From Bacteroidaceae bacterium (GTDB lineage: Bacteria > Bacteroidota > Bacteroidia > Bacteroidales > Bacteroidaceae), in contig JAFZSA010000011.1 of the NCBI GenBank assembly GCA_017619585.1, forward strand, positions 62,001 through 126,000: a stretch of 64,000 bases of DNA. Direction: 5' to 3'. Below are positions 7,558 through 16,651 of the stretch, piece by piece; the first letter of the stretch is position 1; each line of letters begins with the position of its first letter. The translations under genes and the position numbers were made by a program. Under the pieces are notes generated by a model that saw nothing but the letters and a program-made list of their open reading frames with translations, made no database searches and was not told where the DNA came from.

Positions 7558-8466
7558 TTAAAAATCGATGTTAGGGAGACCTGTCTCCTTCATCTCGTCA
7601 ATAACCTTCAATAAATACTGACCGTACTGGTTCTTGATCATTGGCTGCGCCAGCTCACGCATACGCTGCTCTGATATCCAACCCTGACGGTATGCAATAC
7701 CCTCGAGGCAAGCAACCTTAAGGCCCTGACGCTTCTCAAGCACCTCGATATAGGTTGAAGCCTCGCTCAGGGAATCATGCGTACCAGTATCCAACCAGGC
7801 AAAACCTCTTCCTAAGGTCAGGACCTTAAGGTCGTCAGAAGAGAGGAACTCCTGATTGACGGTAGTAATCTCATACTCGCCACGTGCAGAGGGCTGGATG
7901 TGGGAAGCTATGTCAACCACACGGTTGGGATAGAAATACAATCCCACAACGGCATAGTTGCTCTTGGGCTTTGCGGGCTTTTCCTCGATAGAGAGACAGT
8001 TACCCTGTGCATCGAACTCGGCAACGCCATAGCGCTCAGGATCACTCACCCAATAGCCAAACACGGTAGCCTTATGCTCCTGCTCAGCTGTACGGACAGC
8101 CTCCTTCAACATACCCGTAAATCCTGAGCCATGGAAGATATTATCACCCAATACCAGGCATACGGAATCATTGCCAATGAAATCCTTACCAATCACAAAC
8201 GCCTGAGCCAGACCATCCGGTGACGGCTGCTCGGCATAAGAGAAATTCACGCCATAATCTGAACCGTCGCCCAAAAGGCGCTTGAAGCCCGGGAGGTCCT
8301 GAGGCGTAGATATAATGAGTATATCCCTGATACCAGCTAACATGAGCACAGATATGGGATAATACACCATAGGCTTGTCATATATAGGCATCAATTGCTT
8401 GCTAATGCCCTTGGTAATGGGGTAAAGACGTGTGCCTGCTCCCCCTGCTAAAACGATTCCTTTCAT
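7558..8466 (-). CDS. rfbA: Glucose-1-phosphate thymidylyltransferase
   Basis: RmlA makes dTDP-glucose from dTTP and glucose-1-phosphate, the first committed step to dTDP-rhamnose. 302 residues with the nucleotidyltransferase signature [11 protein letters not shown] and [10 protein letters not shown] at the N-terminus, the metal/substrate region LGDNIFHG, and [10 protein letters not shown] in the second half. It begins 32 bp after lptD ends and leads rfbC-rfbB-rfbD. Confidence 0.97.
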   Translation of the reverse strand: MKGIVLAGGAGTRLYPITKGISKQLMPIYDKPMVYYPISVLMLAGIRDILIISTPQDLPGFKRLLGDGSDYGVNFSYAEQPSPDGLAQAFVIGKDFIGNDSVCLVLGDNIFHGSGFTGMLKEAVRTAEQEHKATVFGYWVSDPERYGVAEFDAQGNCLSIEEKPAKPKSNYAVVGLYFYPNRVVDIASHIQPSARGEYEITTVNQEFLSSDDLKVLTLGRGFAWLDTGTHDSLSEASTYIEVLEKRQGLKVACLEGIAYRQGWISEQRMRELAQPMIKNQYGQYLLKVIDEMKETGLPNIDF

Positions 8467-8498
8467 GATACGTATAGTTTAATCTATCTGTTTGTTAA

Positions 8499-11384
8499 TT
8501 AATGATACCATTGTATGTTGCCACTGTATGAACTCTGTTTCCTCCACCTCAGTGCATCAGCCAATGTTCCTGCCTTACAAGCAAAGGTGAAGTTATAACT
8601 TGTATATGGGAATACAACCACACTTGCACCCATAGAGAAGCAATGAAGATCTCTGTTCAGGCTGGCCGTGGTCATACTCAGCTTCTTATAATTGAAGTCG
8701 TAACCGGAAGAAAAGTTGATATTCCAACCCTCTGAAATACGTACGCTACCAGAGAAGTTCAGCGTCTGGGTGAACTTATACGGATATCGCATCCTATTAG
8801 GATTGATAGGTGCCGAGGTATTCTCGCGCATAGTAATACCGTAACTTACAGAAAGATTCCAGGGCATAGAGAACTTGAGGTAGCCGTCCTCGTCAATCTC
8901 GCCTGACTTTTCACTTTCCTTGCCCCCCATTCTACCCCTCTTACGCTCAGGGTCCACGTTCTGCATCTCGGGATCGGTCTCATCATCGTCATACTCATCT
9001 TCATCATCTTCATCATCATTCGTATTCAGACTCCTATGCGATTTACTGAACATGCCCACCAACTTCTTGAGCGTCTGATTATTGAACGTATATGAGAGGT
9101 TCTGGGTCATACCCTGGAAACGTCCGAAACGACCCTGGCTATACTCAGTCTTCTCACCCACACGCACATTTCCGTTCTTGTCGAACTCGTATGCATAGGT
9201 GGCAAACACAGCATTCATAGAGAAAGTGTAGTTCTTGGTCAACTTCAGGCGGACACGCATATTCAGGTCACTAAGAGGACGAACCTTGGCTGCCATGTTA
9301 TAAGACATATTCAGGCCAAACTCATCAATAAGACTTATCTTCTTCAGACCCGTAGAATCCTTCTTGGAACGTATCTTCATCTCAACGTTATTGGAAATAT
9401 CAACAGAGACATTACCCGTCATACCAGAACCAACCGTTCCGTACACAGCACCAGAGAATGGAGAGTAAGAAACGGTAGAGACATTACCATTGGCATCAGT
9501 CTTGACGTATGAGTCATAAAAGCCAAAAGAAGGCTTACTGAAATCAGGAGCATAAGAGAAGCTGACAGTGGGCGTCAAGACGTGACGAATGGCCTGGATT
9601 TTCTTTCCGCCTGCCCAAGGCAAAGGATAGAACATACCATAGATCTTGGTGTTGGCGCTTACACTCATGTTAAAGTTGTAAACGTTGTAGAAGCCATATA
9701 AGGTATCGCGCTTGACACGCTGATTATCCTGGTCCCATGACTGCATGACCTTATGCGAATACATACGGTCTGTGAAGTTGAAAGAGGGAGTTACATTGAT
9801 GTATTTAAGGATACTGAACGATGCACTGATAGGTATCTGATGACGCATACCATTGCGCCAGTCCTTGATAAGGCTGCTCTTGAAAAGCAAGTTCTCCTTG
9901 GTATTGATACTGTTAGTGAGATTACCGGTATAACTCACGGCAATCTTCTCGTACCAATGCTCCTTGCCTACCATCTTCTTACGCTTGAAAGGATAGAAAC
10001 GATTCAGAGAAACAGTCAGGTTAGGCAACGTTACAGAGATAGAACTGTCACGCATGTTCTGACTCAAGTTGAAAGAGCCGCTAAAGTTCAGACCTATATT
10101 GGGGAAAGACTTGCTATACGAAAGGCTACTGGTTCTGGTACTCTGCGTATAGCTCTCAGGATTGTACATACTGGTGAGGTTATTACGCTCATAACTGCTG
10201 GTAGCAAAGTTGACACTGGCAGAGAAGCTCTGCGTAGGATTTGCCTTGGCATCCATGCGATGACTCCACGTAACCTTGAAACTCTTGCTGGTGACCTCGT
10301 CAGGGAAGTTCTTCTCACCCTCGTGTGTGTACTGATAGCTGATGTACAAGTTTCCGTTATACTTGTAGCGGCGTCTGTATGTACTCTGGGCAGAAAGTGA
10401 CCACGAACCCTTTGTGTAGAGATCTGCCAGCAATTTGACATCAACATAATCGTTAATGGCAAAGTAATAGCCTCCGTCACGCAGATAGAAACCACGGTTC
10501 ATCTCATCTCCGTAAGTAGGCATAATGAAACCGCTACTGTACTTCTGCTTGAATGGGAAGAAACCATATGGTAGCGCTAACGGCAGGGGAACATCCTCTA
10601 CAACAAGATGGGCAGGTCCGAAGATTACGTTCTTGCCAGGATGCATCTTGGCACGCGACAAGGACAAGTAGAAATGAGGGTGTTCTGCATCGCAGGTAGT
10701 ATATTTACCATGTCGGATATACATAACACCAGAGCTATCACGTTTACCATCGATAGTCTGCATAAAGCCCTCACCCTCCTGAGTATAGACATTAGTAACA
10801 AAGGCCTTGCGCGTCTTGAAGTTATAGGCAATCTTGTCCGGCTCATACTCATCAGATCCCTGCTTGAACAAAGGCTTGCCCTGAATAGTACCAGTAGAAT
10901 CCTTACGTCCTGCTGCATACACCAGACTACTGTCTATACTGATGTCAATCTCGTCGGCATCCAACTCCAGGTTCTGGTAATTGACCTTACTGTCTCCGTA
11001 AAGATGAGCCCGGGATTTGCCATAATCAAAAACAATTGAATCCTTGGCCTCGTATCTAACGGGGGCATCCAGCACATTATCATTCTTTGAAGTATCTGCT
11101 GGAACCGTATCCTTACGGGTAGTATCAGGCAGGATGGTAAAGGAATGTTCCGGCATGGAATCCAAAAGCAAGGAATCCAACTCCTCCTTGCTGATATAAC
11201 GGCCTCCGAACTTGGAAACAGTAGAATGGGCAATAGAATCAGGAACCTGAGGCAAGACGGAATCCGAAGCAGAAAGGGAATCTGTATCATCATCCATGTT
11301 TGCATAGAAATAGCAATACGGACGGGACGCAAAACCCATTACGGCCATGCATGCTATTAAAAAAAACAGTATCTTAGTCTTCAA
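8499..11384 (-). CDS. lptD: LPS-assembly outer-membrane protein LptD (Bacteroidota type)
   Basis: 961-residue outer-membrane beta-barrel that would insert LPS into the outer leaflet with LptE. A signal peptide occupies about residues 1-19. A periplasmic OstA/LptA-like beta-jellyroll follows (about 110-300; DYGKSRAHLYGDSKVNY, YTTCDAEHPHFYLSL), then the large barrel. An Asp/Glu-rich stretch followed by a Lys/Arg/Gly-rich one (about residues 785-840, DNA near 8900-9030) interrupts the barrel and may be a loop. It leads the dTDP-rhamnose genes, 32 bp apart. Confidence 0.9.
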   Translation of the reverse strand: MKTKILFFLIACMAVMGFASRPYCYFYANMDDDTDSLSASDSVLPQVPDSIAHSTVSKFGGRYISKEELDSLLLDSMPEHSFTILPDTTRKDTVPADTSKNDNVLDAPVRYEAKDSIVFDYGKSRAHLYGDSKVNYQNLELDADEIDISIDSSLVYAAGRKDSTGTIQGKPLFKQGSDEYEPDKIAYNFKTRKAFVTNVYTQEGEGFMQTIDGKRDSSGVMYIRHGKYTTCDAEHPHFYLSLSRAKMHPGKNVIFGPAHLVVEDVPLPLALPYGFFPFKQKYSSGFIMPTYGDEMNRGFYLRDGGYYFAINDYVDVKLLADLYTKGSWSLSAQSTYRRRYKYNGNLYISYQYTHEGEKNFPDEVTSKSFKVTWSHRMDAKANPTQSFSASVNFATSSYERNNLTSMYNPESYTQSTRTSSLSYSKSFPNIGLNFSGSFNLSQNMRDSSISVTLPNLTVSLNRFYPFKRKKMVGKEHWYEKIAVSYTGNLTNSINTKENLLFKSSLIKDWRNGMRHQIPISASFSILKYINVTPSFNFTDRMYSHKVMQSWDQDNQRVKRDTLYGFYNVYNFNMSVSANTKIYGMFYPLPWAGGKKIQAIRHVLTPTVSFSYAPDFSKPSFGFYDSYVKTDANGNVSTVSYSPFSGAVYGTVGSGMTGNVSVDISNNVEMKIRSKKDSTGLKKISLIDEFGLNMSYNMAAKVRPLSDLNMRVRLKLTKNYTFSMNAVFATYAYEFDKNGNVRVGEKTEYSQGRFGRFQGMTQNLSYTFNNQTLKKLVGMFSKSHRSLNTNDDEDDEDEYDDDETDPEMQNVDPERKRGRMGGKESEKSGEIDEDGYLKFSMPWNLSVSYGITMRENTSAPINPNRMRYPYKFTQTLNFSGSVRISEGWNINFSSGYDFNYKKLSMTTASLNRDLHCFSMGASVVVFPYTSYNFTFACKAGTLADALRWRKQSSYSGNIQWYH

Positions 11385-11410
11385 ATTCCCAATCAGTTTG
11401 ATTCAATTTG

Positions 11411-11418
11411 CAAAGATA
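11411..11418 (-). promoter_or_regulatory. Probable -7 box for lptD-rfb operon
   Basis: TATCTTTG on the minus strand, 27 bp upstream of the lptD ATG. No good TTTG at the expected -33 position, so confidence is limited. Confidence 0.4.
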
Positions 11419-11467
11419 CAAAATATTGCCGACACTTCATGAAGGTTCGGGGAATATTAAAGATTTT

Positions 11468-12004
11468 TCACTCGAAACGAAGTTTCCACTCCTCAAAAAT
11501 CTTCAAACCAGCCTCTCCAAACCTACGTAAACTGACAAGGGCAGATTCATAGGTTTTCTCTTCTGAAAGACGGGTCTTGGAGTAGAATTTGTCAGCATAA
11601 CAGATGATTTGCTCTTCTAAAGTCTCAGGTCTGTAATCTGCTGGAGGAAGTGGTAAAGACTGTCTTAGAATCTCATCGCGGGTAAGTCCTGTTCCTGTAT
11701 GCCGTTCTGCCACTCTGGCATGTGCCGGCAATCCTTCCTTACGCAGTAATTCAGCGCCCAAAAGACCATGTTTGAGATATGGTTCTGAACCATAGCAGAA
11801 AATAGCGGGTGCATCAACATACACAATGCCAATATCATGCAACATAGCAGCCTCATAAAGGAAGTCCCTGTCTATCTGAAACTCCGGATGTTTGTCAGCA
11901 ATTTTCAACGCACGATTGGCTACATCTGAGCTATGCTTCAGCAACACGTTCTCCAATGCAGAATTATCTTTGCAATAACGGTGTATCAATTCCTCTGGTT
12001 TCAT
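11468..12004 (-). CDS. HD-domain phosphohydrolase
   Basis: Start taken at ATG 12004 (MKPEELIHRY); the longer reading frame would begin inside the nqr terminator. The 178-residue protein is a compact HD domain with His24, the metal-binding pair His56-Asp57 (AAMLHDIGI) and a later Asp in ADKFYSKT. Such proteins hydrolyse phosphate esters or nucleotides with divalent metals; the substrate is not predictable. It is monocistronic. Its promoter (12009-12039) overlaps the nqr terminator hairpin and puts the transcription start almost on the start codon. Confidence 0.85.
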   Translation of the reverse strand: MKPEELIHRYCKDNSALENVLLKHSSDVANRALKIADKHPEFQIDRDFLYEAAMLHDIGIVYVDAPAIFCYGSEPYLKHGLLGAELLRKEGLPAHARVAERHTGTGLTRDEILRQSLPLPPADYRPETLEEQIICYADKFYSKTRLSEEKTYESALVSLRRFGEAGLKIFEEWKLRFE

Positions 12005-12008
12005 GTGA

Positions 12009-12039
12009 CAAAAGTACACAAAAAAAGGCACATCCCAAA
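12009..12039 (-). promoter_or_regulatory. Promoter of the HD-domain gene, inside the nqr terminator
   Basis: Minus-strand TTTG (12039-12036), 19-bp spacer, TACTTTTG (12016-12009): full consensus. The -33 box falls in the loop of the nqr terminator. With transcription starting about 5-7 nt after the -7 box the mRNA would be leaderless or nearly so. Confidence 0.65.
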
Positions 12040-12050
12040 AGGAATGTGCC
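12021..12050 (-). terminator. Terminator of the nqr operon
   Basis: GGCACATCC and GGAATGTGCC arms around CAAAA (12027-12050) form a stem of about 9-10 bp; on the minus strand it is followed by six T. It lies 23 bp after the nqrF stop codon. Confidence 0.9.
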
Positions 12051-12072
12051 ATTATTTAAGTGTACAGAGGTT

Positions 12073-13362
12073 TTATCCTCCGAAGTTATCGAAACGAATC
12101 ATATCGTCCTCAACACCCAGACTATGCAGCAAGTCCAGAACGGTCTTTGCCATCATTGGAGGACCACAGAGGTAGTACTCGCAATCTTCTGGAGCCTCGT
12201 GCTGCTTCAGGTATGTATCGCCCATAACAGGAGCTACGAAGCCTGGAGTATACTTGATACCTGCAGCATCTGCCTTGGGATCTGGACGGTCCAAAGCCAA
12301 GTGGAAGTGGAAGTTGGGGAAGTCCTTCTCCAACTGCAGGAAGTCGTCCAGGAACGGAATCTCCTCCAATGCACGGGCACCATAGAAGTAGTGCATAGGA
12401 CGCTGACGGTCTTCGTCGCTTACGCCGTGACCCTTCAGCATGTGCATAATCTGTGCACGCAGAGGAGCCATACCAGCACCACCACCTACCCAAATCATCT
12501 CACGACCAGAACCATATACAGGACGGAACTCTCCGTAAGGACCACTCATGATAACCTTATCGCCGGGCTTCAGACTGAAGATGTATGAAGAAGCGATACC
12601 AGGATTAACATCCATGAAGCCAGGACCCTGATCCTTTGGCTTGAAGGGAGGAGTAGCAATACGCACGTTCAGCGTAATGATATCACCCTCGTCAGGATAG
12701 TTGGCCATAGAGTAAGCACGGATGGTATCCTGAGGATTGGTACACTTCAAGGGGAACAGACCGAACTTCTCCCAAGCAGGAAGATAAGTATCGCCAATAA
12801 GGCTCTTATCGAAGTCCTTGTCGTAATCGATGCAGTCGAATGCAGGAATCTTAATCTGTGCATAAGAACCGGGCTCGAAGTCCATGTGCTCGCCAGCAGG
12901 CAGAGCCACCTTGTACTCCTTGATGAAGGTTGCCACGTTCTTGTTACCGATAACGGTGCACTCCCATTCCTTAACGCCCATTACAGAGTCGTCAATCTTA
13001 ACCTGAAGGTCGCCCTTCACCTTGCACTGACAACCCAGACGCCAGTTCTCCTTAATCTGCTTACGGGTGAAGTGACCCTTCTCGCTATCAAGAATCTCAC
13101 CACCACCCTCAGGAACCTGAAGCTTGCACTGGCCGCAAGAGCCCTTACCACCACAGGCACTGGGCAGGAAGATACCCTCCTGAGAGAGAGTACTCAGAAG
13201 AGAGCTACCCTGACCAACAGAGAGTGTGTCTTTTCCGTTAATTGTAATATTCACATTGCCACTGGGTGACAGATAAGCTTTAGCTACGAGCAGGATGGCT
13301 ACCAGCACAAGGATGATAACCAGGAATACGCCAATGCTCGCCAAAATCAAATTCATATCCAT
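12073..13362 (-). CDS. nqrF: Na+-translocating NADH:quinone reductase subunit F
   Basis: NADH entry subunit. One N-terminal membrane helix (about 4-29), a 2Fe-2S ferredoxin domain with C70-x5-C76-x2-C79 and C111, then FAD- and NAD-binding domains (RAYSMANYP; GGGAGMAPLRAQI; C-terminal CGPPMM). Electrons go from NADH through FAD and 2Fe-2S into the membrane subunits. 429 residues, slightly longer than the 408 of Vibrio. Last gene of the operon; a strong Shine-Dalgarno (13376-13371) precedes the start. Confidence 0.98.
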   Translation of the reverse strand: MDMNLILASIGVFLVIILVLVAILLVAKAYLSPSGNVNITINGKDTLSVGQGSSLLSTLSQEGIFLPSACGGKGSCGQCKLQVPEGGGEILDSEKGHFTRKQIKENWRLGCQCKVKGDLQVKIDDSVMGVKEWECTVIGNKNVATFIKEYKVALPAGEHMDFEPGSYAQIKIPAFDCIDYDKDFDKSLIGDTYLPAWEKFGLFPLKCTNPQDTIRAYSMANYPDEGDIITLNVRIATPPFKPKDQGPGFMDVNPGIASSYIFSLKPGDKVIMSGPYGEFRPVYGSGREMIWVGGGAGMAPLRAQIMHMLKGHGVSDEDRQRPMHYFYGARALEEIPFLDDFLQLEKDFPNFHFHLALDRPDPKADAAGIKYTPGFVAPVMGDTYLKQHEAPEDCEYYLCGPPMMAKTVLDLLHSLGVEDDMIRFDNFGG

Positions 13363-13370
13363 TGTATATT

Positions 13371-13376
13371 CCTCCT
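13371..13376 (-). promoter_or_regulatory. Shine-Dalgarno of nqrF
   Basis: AGGAGG, 8 nt before the ATG. Unusual, since most genes in this window have none. Confidence 0.8.
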
Positions 13377-13380
13377 ACTT

Positions 13381-14007
13381 TTAGATGTTAAGACCAGAGA
13401 AGCACATAAAAGCAAGTGCCATCAGGCCTACTGTGATAAATGTAATGCCAAGACCCTGAAGAGGCTTGGGTACATCTGTGTATGCCATCTTCTCGCGAAT
13501 AGCAGCAAGACCGACGATAGCCAGCAGCCAACCGATACCAGAACCAAGTGCATAGGCAATTGCATCGCCAAAGCCGCCAATGTACTGAGCATTGGTAGGC
13601 TCCATTGTGATGCGCTGCTGCATGAACAGGCTGGCACCCATAATAGCACAGTTAACAGCAATCAAAGGCAGGAAGATACCAAGTGAAGCATACAGCGAGG
13701 GGCTGAAGCGCTCCACTACCATCTCTACCAACTGCACCATACCGGCAATAACGGCAATGAACAGGATGAAGGCAAGGAAGGTCAGGTCAACACCTGCAAC
13801 AATTGCATCAGGACCCAGTACGTATGTCTGCAAAGCATAGTCAACAGGCACGGTAACGAGCAGAACGAATGTTACTGCCACACCCAGTCCCAAAGCAGTC
13901 TTTACATTCTTGGAAACTGCCAAGTAAGAGCACATACCCAAGAAGAAAGCAAATATCATGTTGTCCACGAAGATAGAGCGGACAAAAAGTGAAATCATAT
14001 GTTCCAT
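13381..14007 (-). CDS. nqrE: Na+-translocating NADH:quinone reductase subunit E
   Basis: 208-residue integral membrane subunit with six predicted helices, homologous to RnfA. Together with NqrD it forms the inverted pair that holds an intramembrane iron centre between conserved cysteines; [10 protein letters not shown] and [11 protein letters not shown] carry the expected Cys residues. It starts 2 bp after nqrD ends; its Shine-Dalgarno lies in the last codons of nqrD. Confidence 0.97.
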   Translation of the reverse strand: MEHMISLFVRSIFVDNMIFAFFLGMCSYLAVSKNVKTALGLGVAVTFVLLVTVPVDYALQTYVLGPDAIVAGVDLTFLAFILFIAVIAGMVQLVEMVVERFSPSLYASLGIFLPLIAVNCAIMGASLFMQQRITMEPTNAQYIGGFGDAIAYALGSGIGWLLAIVGLAAIREKMAYTDVPKPLQGLGITFITVGLMALAFMCFSGLNI

Positions 14008-14009
14008 AA

Positions 14010-14645
14010 TTACTTAGCCTCCTTATTTATTGAGCGATGAGCCCAGATTACACAACCTACGATAATCAGAGACATAGCAGGCATTACCATCATACCGTTA
14101 TTCATATACCAGCCACCATTGGCAACGTACCAGCTGTCAGGGATAATCTGGTAGCCGAAAAGACTACCGAAGCCAAACAACTCACGGACAAAACCAACAA
14201 TAACCAAAACCAAGGCATAACCCAAACCGTTACCTACGCCATCCAAGAAAGAAGGCCAGGGGCTGTTCTGCATGGCAAAAGCCTCCAGACGACCCATCAG
14301 GATACAGTTGGTGATGATAAGACCTACGTATACAGAAAGCTGAACGCTGACATCGTATACATATGCCTTTAATATCTGACTTACAATAGTTACCAGAGCT
14401 GCTACAACCACCAACTGAACGATGATACGGATACGGTTGGGAATAGTCTTACGCAGCAAAGAGATGATAACATTTGAGAAAGCTGTAATAACAGTTACGC
14501 TGAGACCCATTACGATAGCGGGAGCCAGCTGACTGGTAACAGCCAAAGCCGAACAAATACCCAAGACCTGTACAGCAACAGGATTGTTCAGGTTAATAGG
14601 ACTTGAGAATGCGGCCTTATTCTCTTCTGAAAACAATTTACTCAT
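14010..14645 (-). CDS. nqrD: Na+-translocating NADH:quinone reductase subunit D
   Basis: 211-residue membrane subunit homologous to RnfE and to NqrE. Six helices; [11 protein letters not shown] and [14 protein letters not shown] carry the paired Cys residues expected for the intramembrane iron centre. A strong Shine-Dalgarno stands 7 nt before the ATG. Confidence 0.97.
   Translation of the reverse strand: MSKLFSEENKAAFSSPINLNNPVAVQVLGICSALAVTSQLAPAIVMGLSVTVITAFSNVIISLLRKTIPNRIRIIVQLVVVAALVTIVSQILKAYVYDVSVQLSVYVGLIITNCILMGRLEAFAMQNSPWPSFLDGVGNGLGYALVLVIVGFVRELFGFGSLFGYQIIPDSWYVANGGWYMNNGMMVMPAMSLIIVGCVIWAHRSINKEAK
14018..14024 (-). promoter_or_regulatory. Shine-Dalgarno of nqrE
   Basis: AAGGAGG, 10 nt before the nqrE ATG, located within the 3' end of nqrD coding sequence. 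Confidence 0.75.
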
Positions 14646-14652
14646 ATTCTTT

Positions 14653-14658
14653 CCTCCT
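14653..14658 (-). promoter_or_regulatory. Shine-Dalgarno of nqrD
   Basis: AGGAGG, 7 nt before the nqrD ATG. Confidence 0.8.
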
Positions 14659-14662
14659 AATT

Positions 14663-15448
14663 TTATTGTTCAACTTCATCTTTCTCGCACTGACACTCAC
14701 CCTCCTGGCAAGTACCTTCACATTCACCTTTGCAAGCACCACAAGAAGCAGCATCTGATGCAGCAGGAGCCTGAGAAACCAGGAAGTCCTTGTAAGCAGT
14801 CAGACCATCCTTTACCATTGCGGCTACACCTTTACTTGTAAGGGTTGCACCGGTAACGCCATCTACCTCATTGTCGTTCTGGGCAGCACCTGCCTTAACA
14901 ACTGTAAGAACAACATTGTTCTCGCCGTCGAAGATGGGCTTGCCGATGAACTGGTTCTGGAACCACTTCTCGCTGATACGAGCACCAAGACCAGCAGTCT
15001 CGCTCTCGTGATAGAAGTAAGTACCCAGTACCTTGTCCTTTGTCTCGTTTACTGCGATGTAACCCCAGAGGCCGCCCCAAAGGCCACGACCTACAACAGG
15101 AATCACGTAAGCAGACTCACCATCAGCAGTAGTACCTGTGAAGACATGCAGCTCACCGTTCTTGATGAGTGAACCATAGGTGGTATTGAACTTACCTTCG
15201 AAGGGCTTCAACTCGCCATTCTCAACAAGGTTGTCCTTTACCTTCTCTTCATAAACCTTAGCTACATCGATGGTAGCCTTGTCATAGCCCAGAGCAGAAA
15301 GAATCTGACCCTTGGTATCGTTTGCCACATTAGCCTCCTGTGTCTCCTTCAAGGCAGAAGCCACGAAAGCCAGCAAGAAGGCAACGATGACAACCATTAC
15401 TGCTGCATAGCAGACAGTATATACATTGCTATTTGTGTTCAGTTTCAT
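14663..15448 (-). CDS. nqrC: Na+-translocating NADH:quinone reductase subunit C with a cysteine-rich tail
   Basis: Start at ATG 15448 (MKLNTNSNVY), backed by a Shine-Dalgarno 8 nt upstream; 261 residues. One N-terminal membrane helix, then a periplasmic domain carrying covalent FMN: the flavinylation motif GVTGATLTS places the attachment at Thr202 by the ApbE rule. Odd: the C-terminus adds a tail with six cysteines (C236, C239, C243, C247, C252, C254) in a Gly/Glu-rich context, resembling a small metal- or cluster-binding motif not known from the standard NqrC. Confidence 0.96.
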   Translation of the reverse strand: MKLNTNSNVYTVCYAAVMVVIVAFLLAFVASALKETQEANVANDTKGQILSALGYDKATIDVAKVYEEKVKDNLVENGELKPFEGKFNTTYGSLIKNGELHVFTGTTADGESAYVIPVVGRGLWGGLWGYIAVNETKDKVLGTYFYHESETAGLGARISEKWFQNQFIGKPIFDGENNVVLTVVKAGAAQNDNEVDGVTGATLTSKGVAAMVKDGLTAYKDFLVSQAPAASDAASCGACKGECEGTCQEGECQCEKDEVEQ

Positions 15449-15456
15449 ATCGTCGT

Positions 15457-15463
15457 CCTCCTT
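15457..15463 (-). promoter_or_regulatory. Shine-Dalgarno of nqrC
   Basis: AAGGAGG, 8 nt before the nqrC ATG, touching the nqrB stop codon. Confidence 0.8.
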
Positions 15464-16637
15464 ACTTTTTAATGGCGCGCTTAGCACGCATTGAAATATT
15501 CTTCTGTACGAAGCAGTAGTCAATCAGCGGAGCAAAGAGGTTCATCAGCAGGATAGCCAGCATCATACCCTCGGGGTAACCGGGATTGAGTACACGAACC
15601 ATTACTGCAATGAAACCAATCAGCAAACCATAGATGTACTTACCACACTCTGTACGGCTGCTGGTAACAGGATCGGTAGCCATGAACACAGCACCGAAGG
15701 CAAAGCCGCCCAGTACCAAGTGCTCGTACCACTGGATAGCTGTCAGACCTGCAGCCTGCATCAGATAACCTGTAGCGGCACCACCTACGAATACGCTCAG
15801 CATAATCTTCCAACTGGCAACACCTGTCCAAAGCAACAGAATAGCGCCAAGGGCAATGGCTATAACACTGGTCTCACCAATACATCCGGGAATCAGACCT
15901 GTGATGGCGTTCTGGATAGTAGTGCAGTCAAAACCTGCAAAGCCTTCTGTTACAGCCTGACCCAGAGGAGTAGCTGCTGTATATGCCTCAGGAGCGGCAA
16001 AGCCAGTACCGAAGATGGTATCCTGAGCTACCCATACAGTAGCATCACCAGTCATTGCGCTGGGATAGCTGAAGAACAGGAATGCACGAGTGATAAGAGC
16101 AGGGTTGAAGATGTTCATACCTGTACCACCGAAAATCTCCTTTGCCAGAATCACACTAAAGGCAACGGCAATAGCCAGAATCCAGAGGGGACAAGTAACA
16201 GGGACAATCATAGGAATCAGGATACCTGATACCAGGAAGCCTTCCTGAATCTCCTCGTTCTTCCACTGTGCAACAACAAACTCAATACCCAGACCTACTG
16301 CGTAGCTGACAATAATCTTAGGCAGAACGGCCAGGGCACCATACAAAAACATACCCCAGAATGTAGCATTTCCCAGCTGACCTGCAGCCAAGGCATTCTG
16401 GTAACCCACATTGTACATACCGAAGAACAGAGCGGGGAGCAGGGCAATCACTACCAAGCTCATGATACGCTTGCTATCGATAGCATCGTGGATATTCACA
16501 CTTCCTGCACGAGAGGTGGTATTGGGAACGAAGGCGAAAGTCTCGAATCCGTCTACCAAAGAACGGAAGGCGTGGAACTTGCCTCCCTCCTCAACGTAGG
16601 GGTGTATATTATCGAATAGTTTCTTTAACGCTTTCAT
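15462..16637 (-). CDS. nqrB: Na+-translocating NADH:quinone reductase subunit B
   Basis: 391-residue core membrane subunit (RnfD homologue) with about ten helices. It forms the Na+ path and carries a second covalent FMN; the segment AYTAATPLGQ matches the flavinylation site (Thr of AATPL). N-terminal cytosolic stretch about 50 residues. It starts 14 bp after nqrA. No Shine-Dalgarno, in contrast to the four genes behind it. Confidence 0.97.
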   Translation of the reverse strand: MKALKKLFDNIHPYVEEGGKFHAFRSLVDGFETFAFVPNTTSRAGSVNIHDAIDSKRIMSLVVIALLPALFFGMYNVGYQNALAAGQLGNATFWGMFLYGALAVLPKIIVSYAVGLGIEFVVAQWKNEEIQEGFLVSGILIPMIVPVTCPLWILAIAVAFSVILAKEIFGGTGMNIFNPALITRAFLFFSYPSAMTGDATVWVAQDTIFGTGFAAPEAYTAATPLGQAVTEGFAGFDCTTIQNAITGLIPGCIGETSVIAIALGAILLLWTGVASWKIMLSVFVGGAATGYLMQAAGLTAIQWYEHLVLGGFAFGAVFMATDPVTSSRTECGKYIYGLLIGFIAVMVRVLNPGYPEGMMLAILLMNLFAPLIDYCFVQKNISMRAKRAIKK

Positions 16638-16651
16638 ATAAATATAATGTA

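Noticed and set aside
12028..12050. Riboswitch or attenuator before the HD-domain gene
   Set aside because: The hairpin has the T-run on the nqrF side and is best explained as the nqr terminator.
12005..12052. N-terminal extension of the HD-domain protein
   Set aside because: It would be translated from the nqr terminator hairpin, upstream of the only good promoter.
15449..15523. N-terminal extension of nqrC
   Set aside because: It overlaps nqrB, and a Shine-Dalgarno directly supports the ATG at 15448.
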